Positions 23,840-38,600 of a stretch of 64,000 nt of DNA are shown one piece after another. Below the pieces are notes generated by a model. It had not been told where the DNA came from. It made no database searches and was given only the letters and a program-made list of their open reading frames with translations. The stretch spans positions 13,960,001 through 14,024,000 of the forward strand of contig NC_053043.1 of assembly GCF_003473485.1 (NCBI RefSeq). The letters run 5' to 3'. The translations under genes were made by a program, and so were the position numbers. Source of the DNA: Medicago truncatula (Eukaryota > Streptophyta > Magnoliopsida > Fabales > Fabaceae). Position 1 is the stretch's first letter, and each line of letters begins with the position of its first letter.

Positions 23840-26312
23840 TGATAAACTTTTAGCAAGTGTACTAAAAATGCATCGAAGTAATAAAATAAGTTGGTATCCA
23901 CGAGGACTTTGTTAATCTCAATTTAGCAATAAAGTGAATATTTAGGATGTATAAATTATTTTGTTTGTAGATTTGATTTGATTGCATAAAATTAAATAAC
24001 ATAAAATGTAGATTTGGTTAGAAAATATGAAGAGAGATGATATCAGGTCTTTCGAATCATCTATGTTCCCCTAATTGGTATACTGCACCTATTCTTATGA
24101 ATGATTTTCTAGTTCCACGATAGTTAACAAAATAGTCATAATCAATCCCTTGACTTAGGACTCTCTTCTCAAATTACAACCCCTAATTCCTTAGGTGGTC
24201 TAATAATCTTTGAAGGTTTAAGCACGTTAACCTAATATCACTAACAAACGATTATCCATTCCTAGACTAACCATGTTTTTTAGAAAAATCCAATTAGGTC
24301 TAAGTAGAAAGCTATGGTCAGTAGTCATTCATTCTCACTAAATCATGTTTATATTTGATCATGATATAAAAAACATTAAGAACAGTTGAATTGAATAATA
24401 ACTATATTGTCAATCACAATAAATAGAGTTTCACAGCAACATGGTTCAATTAGGGTTACAAAGAATCATCTCAGACCTAATCTCTAAGAGATTTAGCTAC
24501 TCATAATCGAGTTTACAAATAGCATAATCAATAATTGAATCAAAACATACATGAACTAATAGAAGGTTGAAGAAATCGCCCTCCTAGCCGTCTTTAGGTC
24601 TCAAAATCGCACTTTGCTCTCTCCAATTCGTAACCTTTGTTTTCAGAATAGTCTTCAGCTTAAATAGGCAACAAAGGCTCCTCAAATCGTGGCACGATTT
24701 AAGTAAATCGTGACACGTTTCTGCTTGTGTAACAAACCACCTAAATTAGGATTTCCATAATTGTGTCATGTTTTTGCCATCGTGACACGTTTTCACCGAT
24801 GTCGAATACAAGTTTCTTGAAAGCTCCAAATCGTGTCACGTTTTCCAGTAATCATGACACGATCCCCTTTTTTCAGTTTCTTCAGTTTTTCTTGCTCTTC
24901 TTGCTTTTCTTGCTGCTTAATCTTGTTTGTGAACTCAAAAATATCATAAAAAGACTCTAAAAATAACGAATGATTGACTGTCATCACAACCCCAAATTTG
25001 AACCATTCCTTGTCCTCGAGGAATTTACTTGTAACATTGACAATTGACAGTAAAATAACAATTACCTGATCAAGCGATAGTACACAAAAGTTCAACACCT
25101 TACTAGCTAAAGATGAACTAGTTTGACTTGTTAGCAACCACCAATTCACAACTCCACGCAATAATATGAAAGGGTTCCCACACAGTCGACATGCAATCTA
25201 CATATTACCATACGCTTGAAAAGTTTCTAAACGTCAATCAAAATCAATGTCAGTTCACACTTTGAGGTCTTAAAGGGTTATAACGGGGCTTAGGTGAAGG
25301 TGGGATAATATTTGGATAAGTAGGCTACAAAAAATTTGAGTTAGACATTCATACGGAAGTTAAGCACAATATTCAATCCATCATTCATTCACCTTTTGGA
25401 ACAACAATTCTTGCAAGGGTGCTAGAGATTATTTATAACAATTTGGACAATCGAGTTTGAAGTTACTTGGTTTTTCAATGTCTTGTCCCTTTTTCATTCT
25501 ATTCTTTTTTTTTAATACACCATTTTGGCATATTGATCTCATGAGAATGTTTTTTTTTTCTTTCTTTCTTTCTTTTTCTTTGTTCTCTAGTACCCCCACC
25601 CCAAACTTAGTTGGTTGCAAATTCCAATAACAACCCCAAACTTAATATTTAGCAATATTCTACAATGCCTAACTCAAAAAAACAATAAGGGATAAATCCT
25701 AAAAGTCTCTAAGCTTGTAATGTAGTTTGCCACCGAACAAAAAGATCTAAACCTACCGGCTCAATTTGGCTAAAGAAAGGATAAAATTTCAATACAATCA
25801 GGGTAGGCTTCAAAAGGCTCACAGGACCAAGCACTTTTGCCTCAGTGTTTATATGACAAAGATCAATCGACAACAGAGAAAAATTGCAAGTTCTAGAAAT
25901 GTAAATGTATGGAACACTCTTTAGAAGTAAATTGGAAAATAAAATTTGGCCAAGAACCTTACAGTTTAGTTTTCTTGGAGTTGTGACTACCTATCTTTCA
26001 CTGCCGTACACTTCACCTTTGAATCACAAGTCACTCCTTCTTTTGAACTTTTGGAATTCCACTTGAACACATATTTGTTACTAAACAGGAAAAAGTCAAC
26101 AAATAAGCAAATTCATCAATAATGAACAAGTTCAGATTCAATCACATAACCGGGGCATACAACTGAGTTAATCCAAAATGAAAATTAAAGAAAAATGTTT
26201 GACTCAACGATAGAAATAAAATACTGAAAATAAAGACATAATAAAAATGTTGGAACTATACTCTTTTCATTACTACTTCGGTAAGACCGTGCACTTGCGG
26301 TTTTATCCATCA
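23840..26312 (+). mobile_element. 5' LTR of an Athila-like Ty3/gypsy element
   Basis: The LTR starts TGATAAACTTTTAGCAAGTG and ends GTTTTATCCATCA immediately before a primer-binding site. The same start recurs at 26952 as TGATAGACTTTTAGCAAGTG, which is the beginning of the 3' LTR. It contains several copies of ATCGTGACACG/CGTGTCACG-type motifs at 24685-24865. The LTR is unusually long (2473 bp), so older nested insertions inside it are possible. Confidence 0.7.
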
Positions 26313-26318
26313 AATTTT

Positions 26319-26335
26319 TGGCGCCGCTGCCGAGG
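26319..26335 (+). promoter_or_regulatory. Retrotransposon primer-binding site (tRNA-Asp type)
   Basis: TGGCGCCGCTGCCGAGG differs at two positions from the complement of the plant tRNA-Asp 3' end, the usual primer of Athila-type elements. It begins seven bases after the LTR end. Confidence 0.75.
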
Positions 26336-26440
26336 AGTTAACTAATTTAATTAACTCTTTCTTTGTGATTAGAACTTTTCTTTTCCTTTTCTTCTTTCTT
26401 TTCTTTGTTTACCGTTAACTTCTTGGGTTCTCAATTTCTT

Positions 26441-26965
26441 ATGCGAAGAAGTAAAAGTCTCGACGAATTTATTCCTGAGATTGAAAGATATTTGCATAAG
26501 AAAAAGAGAGAAGTACAAAATAATATTGTCATGGCTGAACGCACTCTCAAAGAGTATGCTACTCCTTCAACGAAAGAGCCACAAGCTATTATCGTGTACC
26601 CGACGGTTGAGGGTAACAACTTCGAAATCAAGCCTGCACTACTCAATTTGGTGCAGCAAAATCAGTTCTCTGGATCACCCACTAAGGATCCAAATCTCCA
26701 TATTTCTTCCTTCTTAAGACTTAGTGGCACCATAAAAGAGAACCAAGAAGCCGTAAGACTTCATCTCTTTCCCTTTTCCTTAAGGGATAGAGCTAGCGCT
26801 TGGTTCTATTCCCTAGAAGTTGGTTCCATCACTTCATGGGATCAAATGAGGCGAGCATTCCTTGCTCGATTCTTTCCCCCATCTAAAACCGCTAAATTAA
26901 GAGATCAAATCACGCGGTTCAACCAAAAAGATGAGGAGTCTCTATATGATGTGATAGACTTTTAG
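26441..26965 (+). pseudogene. Truncated retrotransposon gag (Ty3/gypsy, Athila-like)
   Basis: The frame begins with MRRSKSLDEF and contains the gag core: NFEIKPALLNLVQQNQFSG, a loosely spaced HL..F.RL.GT pattern, RLHLFPFSLRDRASAWFYSL, and the W-x8-FLARFFPPSKTAKLR segment. It breaks at about 26950, where the coding sequence (ending ESLYD) runs straight into the start of the 3' LTR. Protease, reverse transcriptase and integrase are all missing, so the element cannot move on its own. Confidence 0.85.
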
Positions 26966-27013
26966 CAAGTGTAGTAAAAAGATGGAGAGTCTCTTTAGAA
27001 GTAAATTGGAAAA
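26952..27013 (+). mobile_element. 3' LTR stub of the Athila-like element
   Basis: The stub begins with the LTR start and then jumps to CTCTTTAGAAGTAAATTGG, which matches 25919-25937 of the 5' LTR. Nearly 2 kb of LTR between these points is deleted. Similarity is lost after about 27013, so the right boundary of the element has been lost. Confidence 0.65.
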
Positions 27014-27321
27014 TACACTCATTCCTTAACAAGTTGTGTTCTAACAAAAAATTGAGTTTTATCATCAACTAGTTCACTACTTCGTTAACCATAACATAAA
27101 ATTGTTCGATGTCAATCATTTTTTTTAACATAAAATGCACTATAACCACTTTGATTACTTCATTAACCAAAACAGTGCAAAGCAATAACCATTTATTTTT
27201 AAAAAGTTTCATAAAATTACGGAAGTCCATAGATTAATTTATGTAAAATAAATCTAAGTACTGTTTTTTTAAGGATATACGTACTTATATTAACCACTAA
27301 TGTTTTATATAAATTTATATA

Positions 27322-27430
27322 AGGGATATTGCATGTTATATGCAGGGGTCGGAGTTCGAACTCCGGACACCCCATTTCTTCACAATTAAATTGTGTGAGC
27401 TCTAGCCACTAGATTACTTGACAAAAAAAA
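27322..27430 (+). mobile_element. SINE-like fragment upstream of PME-C
   Basis: It contains a tRNA-type B box in GGAGTTCGAACTCC (27351-27364) and ends TTACTTGACAAAAAAAA. It is missing at the matching place in unit B. No A box is evident, so it is probably 5'-truncated. Confidence 0.5.
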
Positions 27431-28311
27431 ATAAAATAGTCAAAGATTTTAACGATATTTATGTTAAAAAAATATTAACATCTTATGTTTTTTGATAATG
27501 AGACAACTGAATTTATAAAAATCCTCCTCTATATTAAAAAAAAAAATCTTTTAAAACAAAAGTTGACAAAAAAAATTTGTCCGTCGTATAAATACAGTGA
27601 ACAATGTCGAATTGTTGTCGAGTTTGTGTTCCAATATCATTATTGCTCCTCAACTCCATATGAAAAATGTTAGTAATCAAGTATGTCTTTCTATTTTTTT
27701 TCATAGTCACCGAGCAACTCAAATAAGAACTTTAGCCCTCAAAATTTGCATTAAAAAAATCTCAGAAAAAATATTTTGGATATAAATATGTAATACGGCA
27801 AAAAAAATTATAGGCATTTGCATAGCTTAATTGGTTATTGAAAAGACCTCAAAAACTCTTGGTCATTGGTTAAAATCTTCTTCAACTCTACAAAATTAAA
27901 TGTTTGTTATAAGTATTTTGTTAAAAAAAATATTTTAAAAAGCCTCATTAAATTTTATTGTTTAGACCTCTTAGTATATTAGGCCTACTCTACATACTTA
28001 TAGGGGATAAATGGAGCATAAAAATACGTTATTGATGTAAAATCTCATAAAAAATCACAAATTGAAAAAAGATAGTGGTTTACGTGCATAATAATCTATT
28101 GATAGGTTTCAACTAAACTAATTAATTGAGTAACTAACTTTAACTAATTCATAATTGCTTATAATAGCATTGGTCAAGGACAACCTAAAAATTAGTGTTT
28201 AGTCCACAATTCAAGGACAACCTCTAATGTAAGCCCATTATAATTAGCACTTAAAAAATTAATTGCCAAGATTAGTCAATTACTAAACTTCAGGTGATGT
28301 TGTAATCCAAG

Positions 28312-28362
28312 TTTAGGAGTTAAAACAAATGGTTTCCCAACTATTTTTCCGTTTCACAAGGG
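28312..28362 (+). promoter_or_regulatory. Shared PME promoter block, PME-C copy
   Basis: TTTAGGAGTTAAAAC is followed by CCCAACTATTTTTCCGTTT and CACAAG. A TATA-like TATTTAAAG lies downstream at about 28407, followed by CAATCTCACAAAAT, which is aligned in all three promoters. Confidence 0.55.
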
Positions 28363-28445
28363 AACATGTATATGTTTTGTAGCTATAATTAATTCAATGC
28401 ATGTGTATTTAAAGAACCAATCTCACAAAATAAAGAAGAAAAACA

Positions 28446-28496
28446 TAGCCCTCCCTACCGGGCAATTGAAAAACACTGCCCAGAAATAAAGGGCTA
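28446..28496 (+). promoter_or_regulatory. Nested 5' UTR hairpin of PME-C
   Basis: TAGCCCT (28446-28452) pairs with AGGGCTA (28490-28496), and an inner GGGCA pairs with TGCCC, the same nested arrangement and loop as in PME-B. It lies 55 bases before the ATG. Confidence 0.45.
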
Positions 28497-28548
28497 TAAG
28501 AAAAAAAATACTATATAGTTTATAGAAAAATTAATTGTTTTTTTATAA

Positions 28549-30554
<2,006 letters not shown>

Positions 30555-30660
30555 TCCGGCAGCTTTTTTCCTGTGGTCATGGATTTAGATCAAAGTTAAA
30601 GTTTAGTACTCATATATAACTTTGTTCAACAACACCATGAGTGTATACATGAGATTTTTT

Positions 30661-32664
30661 CTCTTATATAATTAATTTATCAATTAATTAATTTTATGTG
30701 TTGGTGATGATTTGATATTGGACTATGTTTGTTTAATTTTTTTTTTTTTGAGGCAATGTTTGTTTAATTAGAAATGGAAAAATAAGATGCAAGATAAATT
30801 ATTAAACTAACCAACTGATCCACATGTAAACTAAAATGAGGATTATTGTTTAAAACAAAAAGGATTATTGTTTCAAAATAAGTTAAACTTCCTATTTTAT
30901 TTCACTTTTTTAACTCAACAATTATAATTAAGCAACAAGAACTCAACAAATAATAATATGAATTGCAACAACAAAAAATTAAACAATATTGCCACAAAAT
31001 AATAGTATAGTCGTTTTTTATTAACAGGAACATTTTTTTGATGAAAAATAATAGTATAAAAAAAAACATGCCAAATATCCTTTCAAAAAATATTGTCCCA
31101 AACACGTATAATAATCAAATGGTAATTAGCCTTCACCAAAAAAAAAAAAATCAAATGGTAATTAGAGTAATTAGTTTAATTCTTCAAAAAAAAAATTATT
31201 AATAGAAAAAAATAAAATCAATTAACAAACAACTTTTTGACATTTTTTATTTTTTTTTGTTTACTACAAATATTAGATTTTTTAGATGAGGACATTTTTA
31301 TCAACTTATAAAATCATTCAACTTCTTTCTTTTCTATTTCTATTCTATCTCTCTTATACCAAATAACAAATGAAATCTATTTTATTTCTCTCATATTTTT
31401 CTCTTCTCATACTCTCTCTCATCTATTTCTCTCTTCACAATTTCTCTTCCAAACCAATAAAAATAATATCAATTTTGACAGCAAATACTTACAAGCGTCG
31501 TGAGAGCATCATCACGTAACCATCAAGAAAATTATTTTGACAATAATTTAAACAATAATGGTTGAAAGTAGTGGTTAACGAAGGTGGGGGTAGAGTGTTA
31601 TCAGGTTGGTGATCGATGATGGCCAAAGTTATTCATGCGGGTAATTTTGTTTTTTCCAAAATATTTTTCTTTCTTTTGGTGAATGAAACTTACTTATAGA
31701 AATAACAATGGTTTCAACCTTCCTGTGCAATATTTTTTTCTAGCTTCATTAATTGGTGATCGATGATGGTCAAGGTCGTTGCAATGGTAGTCACGATGAT
31801 CGAATTCATGATCTCAATGATAGTTAGTAGTGATCGATGATGATCAAAGATGGTTAGTAGTGTATGATGAGTTTAGGTTTGCTTCATTTAAGTTAAGTTA
31901 CATTTATTTCATTTAGGATTTTGATGTAAGAAATAAGGCAAAAAAATACTCCTATCTAACGATTGAGATTTTAAATTAAAAAATAAATATTTGTTTAATA
32001 AAAATACATAATAATAACAAACAAATTATGTTCTCTTCTTCTCTCCTATCGCAACAACATTTCATTGTTTTTTAATTTAAAATCTCAATCGTTAGATATT
32101 TTTTTGCCATATGTCTGACATTCAAACCTTAAATAGAGCGTAGCCTAAATGGAGCATATCCGAACTCGTATGTGACGGTGACATCTTATTAGTGTTAAAA
32201 CATAAAAGGAATATAAAACTTAGTTTTATGATTTTTTATTTTATTTATTTTTTCCTTCAAAAAAAAATGATTTTTTATTTTATTTTTCATTTTTGTCATG
32301 AACCATGGAAGGGGATATTAAATAAAAAAACAAGACCACAACATAAGTGTGTAGGCCATACCTAGGGTTTTCATTTTTGATTGAGGAGCGGGAAAAACAT
32401 ATCCAAAACTTTTCAATTTCTCACTTTCTCTCTCTTCTTTCTCACCTTCTCTCTTCACTCGATCCACACACTCTCTCTCTAAGCTTCAAACTTTTCACTA
32501 ACCCATTTTCCGTTTTTCAGTGAATTTCAAAACCCTAGTTTTTGTTTTTTGTAATCTTCAACCATATGCAAGAACGTTGAAACCCTAGTTTTTTACCCAT
32601 TTTTACTGGGTTTTTGAATTTGATGAAATTACTATGATTTTTGTGGTGAATTTGTCAATTGAAG
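30661..32664. other. Intergenic region and CAP-H2 5' leader
   Basis: This region is AT-rich with long A and T runs. A pyrimidine-rich TCTCTC tract at 31320-31455 resembles the right half of the 910-1523 MITE. Three copies of a GTGATCGATGATG-type motif lie at about 31610-31850. A foldback MITE sits at 31924-32121. The last 280 bases carry a CT-rich stretch (32416-32480) and are probably the CAP-H2 5' UTR and core promoter. No gene was recognised. Confidence 0.5.
31924..32121. mobile_element. Foldback MITE, 198 bp
   Basis: Arms of about 60 bases are near-perfect inverted repeats: the left contains CTAACGATTGAGATTTTAAA and the right contains TTTAAAATCTCAATCGTTAG. The outer ends are ATGTAAGA and TCTGACAT. 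A target duplication is not clear. Confidence 0.6.
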
Positions 32665-35600
32665 ATGACTAAAGACGCCCCAGAATCAAGTGGAGGTGCA
32701 TTCCATGCGGTTCATGCAGAACGTGACTTACAATCCAATTGGGAAGTTGACCTAGCCAAGAAACTTGAAGAGTATTTGTTGAAAATATGTTCTGGTGAAA
32801 TCACTGGTGAAGAACATGTGAATTTTGCTGAAGGTTTGGTTTTTTTGATTCATTTTGTTTTTAAAGTTTGTAAATTTAATTATTTGAAATTGTGTGAATT
32901 TTTTGATTTATGTGTTTAACTGAATAAGCTGTTTCTGGGTAATTTGTAGCTGCTTTGCTGCTTCAGGGTTCGATACAGGTGTATAGTCGAAAAGTTGAAT
33001 ATCTATACAACTTGGTATTGCGTGCTTTGGAGTTCCTTTCTCAGAAAAGGTTTGGTTTTTAAGATAAAGTTTCAGCATTTATTTCCAATCTGTTTTAATT
33101 GAATGAAAGGAGGGGATAGAGTAAATGGTTGGAAAGTTTGTTTTCGGGGGTGGTGAAGAAAATCAAATTAAGTGATATAATGTTATTGACGGTGGTGAAA
33201 GTTAGTTCCAGATTTACTTTTCTATCTGGGTGCAATTTTGATGTTAGTTGATGTATAAGTATCACACAGAATCAAGTTAAAATTACGAATGAATGTTCGG
33301 TTCAAATTCAATTAATAGCTCATTGGTCTATGAGGAAACAAATTTATTTTCTGGAAAATACTTACCTAGAGCGCCTTAGCCACCGTTCATCCAGTTGTGA
33401 TATCTACAAAAAGTGGGAAAAACTATATCCAACCTTGATTTAAATGACACTGTTTAGGATTAATTACGCGAAGAACTGGCTGTACGGTGCCTTAAGCACT
33501 GTTGGTAACTATTCTTATTTTTATTTGTATTTTTTAAAGCAATTAGGTATCATATAAAGCATAGAAAAGTAAGCCTTCAATTATTACGGCGATCTTTCTG
33601 AATATTTGTTCGGAACAAATGATAAAATTAAACTTTCAAAACCTTGTTGATGTAATTTAGTTTTTTCATTTGGAAAAATTTGGTTAGATTTACTGTGTTT
33701 CCCTCTTAATTGTGAATAATAATATTGAAAGAAAAGAGAGAATAGATATGAAACAGCCAATATGAAATATATAGTAAATATGATTGCAATTTCATTTAGA
33801 ATATCTACTATCAACTTTAAACTTGTAAGCAATGTTCTAGGATGTTGATTTCACGTATGAAGATTCACTTGTACTGTAGCCTGTTTTAAGGGGACAATGA
33901 TTTTTATGGCAAAGATACTCTTTTGTTAGCTAGTACATTTCTTGTCGCTTGTTTTCTAAAAGCAAGATTAGTTTTGTCAGTCATTATCAGAGTGTAGAAG
34001 TGTCAAGTGTAGACTTTAGTTATAGTTCAGTTCTTGGCATAATATACTGCAATAGTAGTCTATTAACATTTTGTGTTGATTATTTTTAGCTTATCTTGCT
34101 CTCTTGCAATATAGCTGGTTTACTTAAAAGGTTTATCTTAGGAGGTGACTGTAAATAATCTCTTTGATAGAACTTGTTAGCCTGCTTGAGATATAAACCC
34201 AATAAGGTTATTGTTACTTTACATGTCATTATAGGGTTTTGGGAGTTGATCCTTGACGTGGTATTGGACCATTACAGCCTTTATGACCAATTATAAAGAG
34301 CTCAATATTTTTATCCCCATTCTAAATATAAAAAAGTTGAATTTCAATTCAATGTAGGACCTCTTAAAATTTGGGTTGGGCCTAACTCAACCCTTTATAA
34401 ACCGACTTGTAGAGGGAGTTTTACCCACCACTTACTTATAAATACATTTTCAGACATATTTCATCCAATGTGGGACTCTTAAAATACCTCCTCATGCCTA
34501 GGACTAGGCATCTAGAGTGTGATCCGATTAACTCGATAGTGGATGACCCAATGGATCTTGGATAGGCTTTGATACCATATTTGAGTTGGGCCTAAATACA
34601 TTTTCAGACATATTTCATTCAATGTGGGACTCTTAAAATACCCCCTCATGCCTAGGACTAGGCATCTAGAGTGTGATCCGATTAACTCGATAGTGGATGA
34701 CCCAATGGATCTTGGATAGGCTTTGATACCATATTTGAGTTGGGCCTAACTCAATCCCTAACAAAATCGGCTTGTAAGATGAGCAGTATTGCCCACCACT
34801 TATAGACACATTTTCAGGCCATATCACATCCAATGTAGGACTCTTAGCATACCCCCTCTCGTCTAAAATGGGCATCTGGAGTGTGATCCGATTGACCCAA
34901 TAGTGTATGTCCCAATGGATCTTGGATAGGCTCTGATACCATCTTTGAATTTTTTAACTGGGCCTAACTCAACCCCTTACAAACCCAGCTTGTAAATTGA
35001 GTACTGCCGACCACTTATATAAACACATTTTAAGGCCTTATCACATCCAATGCGAGACTTTTAACACAACCAAATATGGGTTTTCTTTACCTAACAGTTA
35101 AAGTTTTTTGTGAGAGTTGGTATCTTACACTTGGTAGATTTAACTACATAATTGAACCAAGTTACATAAAATAAGATGTAATAATATGTTCTAACTGAAT
35201 ATATCAGTATATGCAAACTGTATGTACAGAATCATTAATTCTAGCTAATGTTTTTTGTGCAGACAGGCAGATCCTGTAGATGGGGAATCAGTCCAACCCG
35301 ATGAAGCTGGCCCTTCTGCTGTTGCTGTTGAAGAAAATGATCAGTTTTGGGGCTTAGATGACATCCCAGGTACCTATTTTATGAAACTTATTTGACTAAA
35401 CAATCAAGCCAAAGCCATTCATATAAGGGGGTTATTATCAACATGACTAGTTTTATTTAGATAATTTCGTTGACCGCCTCAGGTTGCCCTATATTGGGCT
35501 TGGATCTAATATTTTCTAATTTATAATTAGTATGATTATTTAGCCTTATTTAGTAGGATAAGGCTTGGGGGTGGTGGTTGTTGATGTTGTTGTATTTAGC

Positions 35601-38600
35601 CTTATTTGGTTTTGAATTTCAAGTACAATTTTTTTAATTACAAGTACAACAAATTCAATCACGGAAGGTTAGGATTATTTGGTTGTTTAGGCTTATTTCG
35701 TTTTGTCTCATACGTTCTGTCTTCTCTTTCTCCCATCAATCTTTCATCAAGTGCATCAAAACCTTCTACATAATTGTTACTTTGTTTCACTATATATAGT
35801 TGCAAATGCCAGATCACCTGAATTTTTGCTATATTACAGTTGATGAAAAGAATTCATTGGACAGTTCAGCAGGAAAAGATGTGAATTTGGACCAGTTCAT
35901 AAAACCCCCTGCAAATCTAGTTGTTCTTGAAGGCGACTGCTTGGATACTGGCGGTGATGGAGGGGAGTTGGAGTCTTATCTGGTATCTTAATTACTTGCA
36001 GCTGTTAACATCGTGGTGTTTTGTATAATTTTAGTGACTAATGATATGATGAACTGCTGCAGCTGTCCACCACTGACTTGTACCAAGATTTTATTTTATT
36101 GGACATGTCTGATGCTGTTGCAGTTGATGAGTTTATGAAAGGTGGAAAAGCCGGTACAACACGTAATGGTACTAACAAAGCAACCTCAACCCGTAAAAGC
36201 TTTCTTTCTCCTAGACGTTCTGGTGGAAGTGCTCATAAATCAGCTGCAAAGAGTCAGCGTGCTAATTCCATGTGCTCTCCTAAAAATTTTAATTTTGAAG
36301 ACAAAGATGCTCGGCCCAATTCTCCGGCCTCTGCTGGTTTTGATAACGGTGACTTTGGACCTAATATGGATGATGGATTTGATACACAAATGGATGCAGA
36401 CAATTCTGATTTAGAGGATGAAGATGATCCATGGAAACCATTGAATCCTCATGAACCAGGAAACTTGAAAGTGAAGCCCTTTCGAAAAGGTTTCCATTCC
36501 CCCCCACCCCCTATTTAAGTATTTATCATTGATTCGCCTTCCTGTAATTGTATAACTTACGAATGTTGTTTCTTGTTTTTGTTGTGCCTGCAGTGAAATC
36601 TTCAAGAAAGATTAGAATCAATGTGAAACATCGAGTATCTATGAGCACCTTGTTTCCACTTGCAAAATTGCATGGTCCTATCAGTCCAGAGCTCATGGAA
36701 ATGTGGGAGATGCGACGTTGTGCCCATCAACGACGAAAGGATTCTCAATCCACTCCAACATTATATGAGAAGGTACTTTTTGATGGATGATCTGTTCACC
36801 ATTATTAATATACGACTCTTTAGTGTTTATAATGAGATATGTTAATTGCAGTTGAGGCAATCTCTTATTAATGATGGAAATGAAACCGGTGGAGCGTTTC
36901 TTAACACTGAAGATGACAATGATGACAACGAATGGGATAATGGATATCCCGAAATTGATATGCCTGGCAATGACGTCATGGATGAAGATCTACCTCCTTT
37001 CAATAATGAGGTTGAGATAAGAGACCAGTTACTTGGCAGTTTATATATTTAATTGCATCTTGAAAACCTCTATTTTATGCTCATAAACTTCTCTACTTGA
37101 TTTAACAGCATGAAGTTGAGGATGTTCATGCTAATGCGGATGAAGCTGTAGATCTTGAATTTCCAGATTCTCAGACAAGTTTGGAAGACCTTTGCCGCTC
37201 TCATCTGGTAAAAAAACCCATTCTTAGTTGTTTTTGCTTATGAATTGTAAAGATATGCTATATTGGCTTCTGTTTCCCCCCTTCAATCTCGGTTCACAAT
37301 TTATCTTACTAAACCCTTTTTTCACTGAGACATTACTGCTAAACCACATAAATCATGTTTCATTGTAGCCTTGCAGCGTCATTTTGTATTGTCTGATTTC
37401 GTTACATTTTATATCTTTTACTCACATAAATCATGTTTCATGGCCAATGTTTCTTTCTCTAGAATGCTCTCTTAGCTAGCATAGCTGAAACTGAGAAGCA
37501 AACGGAAATGGCTGCTAGGGTTTCAACATGGAAACAAAGAATCGAGCACAACTTAGAAGAACAGGTGAATTCATCTTTTGGGTGTGTTGTCCTTCTCTCG
37601 ATATTGTTTAGGTCTTTAAATTGAATGACTTTTTTGCATGATAGGAATCACATCCACCGTTTGATATCCGAGACTATGGTGAAAAAATTATGGACAAACT
37701 ATCCCTTGAAGAAAGCAGCAGCAATGTCTTGCCATTTTCTGACTTGGTCAAGGGACAAGTAAAGTACGACGTCTCCCGAAGTTTCTCTTCACTTCTTCAA
37801 CTGGTAATTCCCTTAATAGTGTTGAGTGCGCTTCTCAAACTTTTACTTCATATTATGATGGTCAATGAATTTTTTTCTTCATGTGATGTTATACAAATTT
37901 CCAGGTGAACAATGGAGAAGTTGATCTACAAAGACATGATGCTCCCGGAGAATCTTTTTGTTACACATCTGTTAATCCTTTTCATGTTAGGCTCCTAAAG
38001 CATGATAAGAGACAGGAGGTTGTGAAGCAGTTTGGTATATCGAAAAAGAGAGCAAAGTCTCCAACAAAAAAACCGTCTCCAAATGGCGAGAAAAAAACAA
38101 GAAGGGAAAAATCTCCAACAAAAGAACCATCTCCAGAGGGTGAGAAAAAAACTAGAAGAGAAAAATCTCATTCAAAAAAACCGTCTCAAGAGGGTGAGAA
38201 AAAATCTAGAAGAGAAAAATCTCCAACAAAAAAACCGTCTCCGGAGGGTGAGAAAAGAACTAGAAGAGAAAAATCTCCAACAAAAAAACCGTCTGCAGAG
38301 GGTGAGAAAAGAACTGGAAGAGAAAAATCTCCAACAAAAAAACCGTCTCAAGAGGGTGAGAAAAGAACTGGAAGAGAAAAATCTCCAACAAAAAAACCGT
38401 CTCAAGAGGGTGAGAAAAGAACTGGAAGAGAAAAATCTCCAACAAAAAAATCGTCTCCAAAGGGTGAGAAAAAAACTAGAAGAGAAAAGTCTCCCATCAG
38501 CTCATCTTCTAGGGAACATGGAACAACAGGGTTAACATCACCCACCAATTCCAGTTCATCTTCTAGGAAACATGGACGAACAGGCTTAACATCACCTACC

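Noticed and set aside
35800..35991. Separate small gene between CAP-H2 exons 3 and 5
   Set aside because: The open frame is CAP-H2 exon 4 (35840-35982) read into its flanking introns; the splice sites and phases join it to its neighbours.
38172..38460. Long open frames on the minus strand opposite the CAP-H2 tail
   Set aside because: They are the antisense shadow of the eight 54-bp coding repeats. The encoded Phe/Arg repeats have no family resemblance and the sense frame continues CAP-H2.
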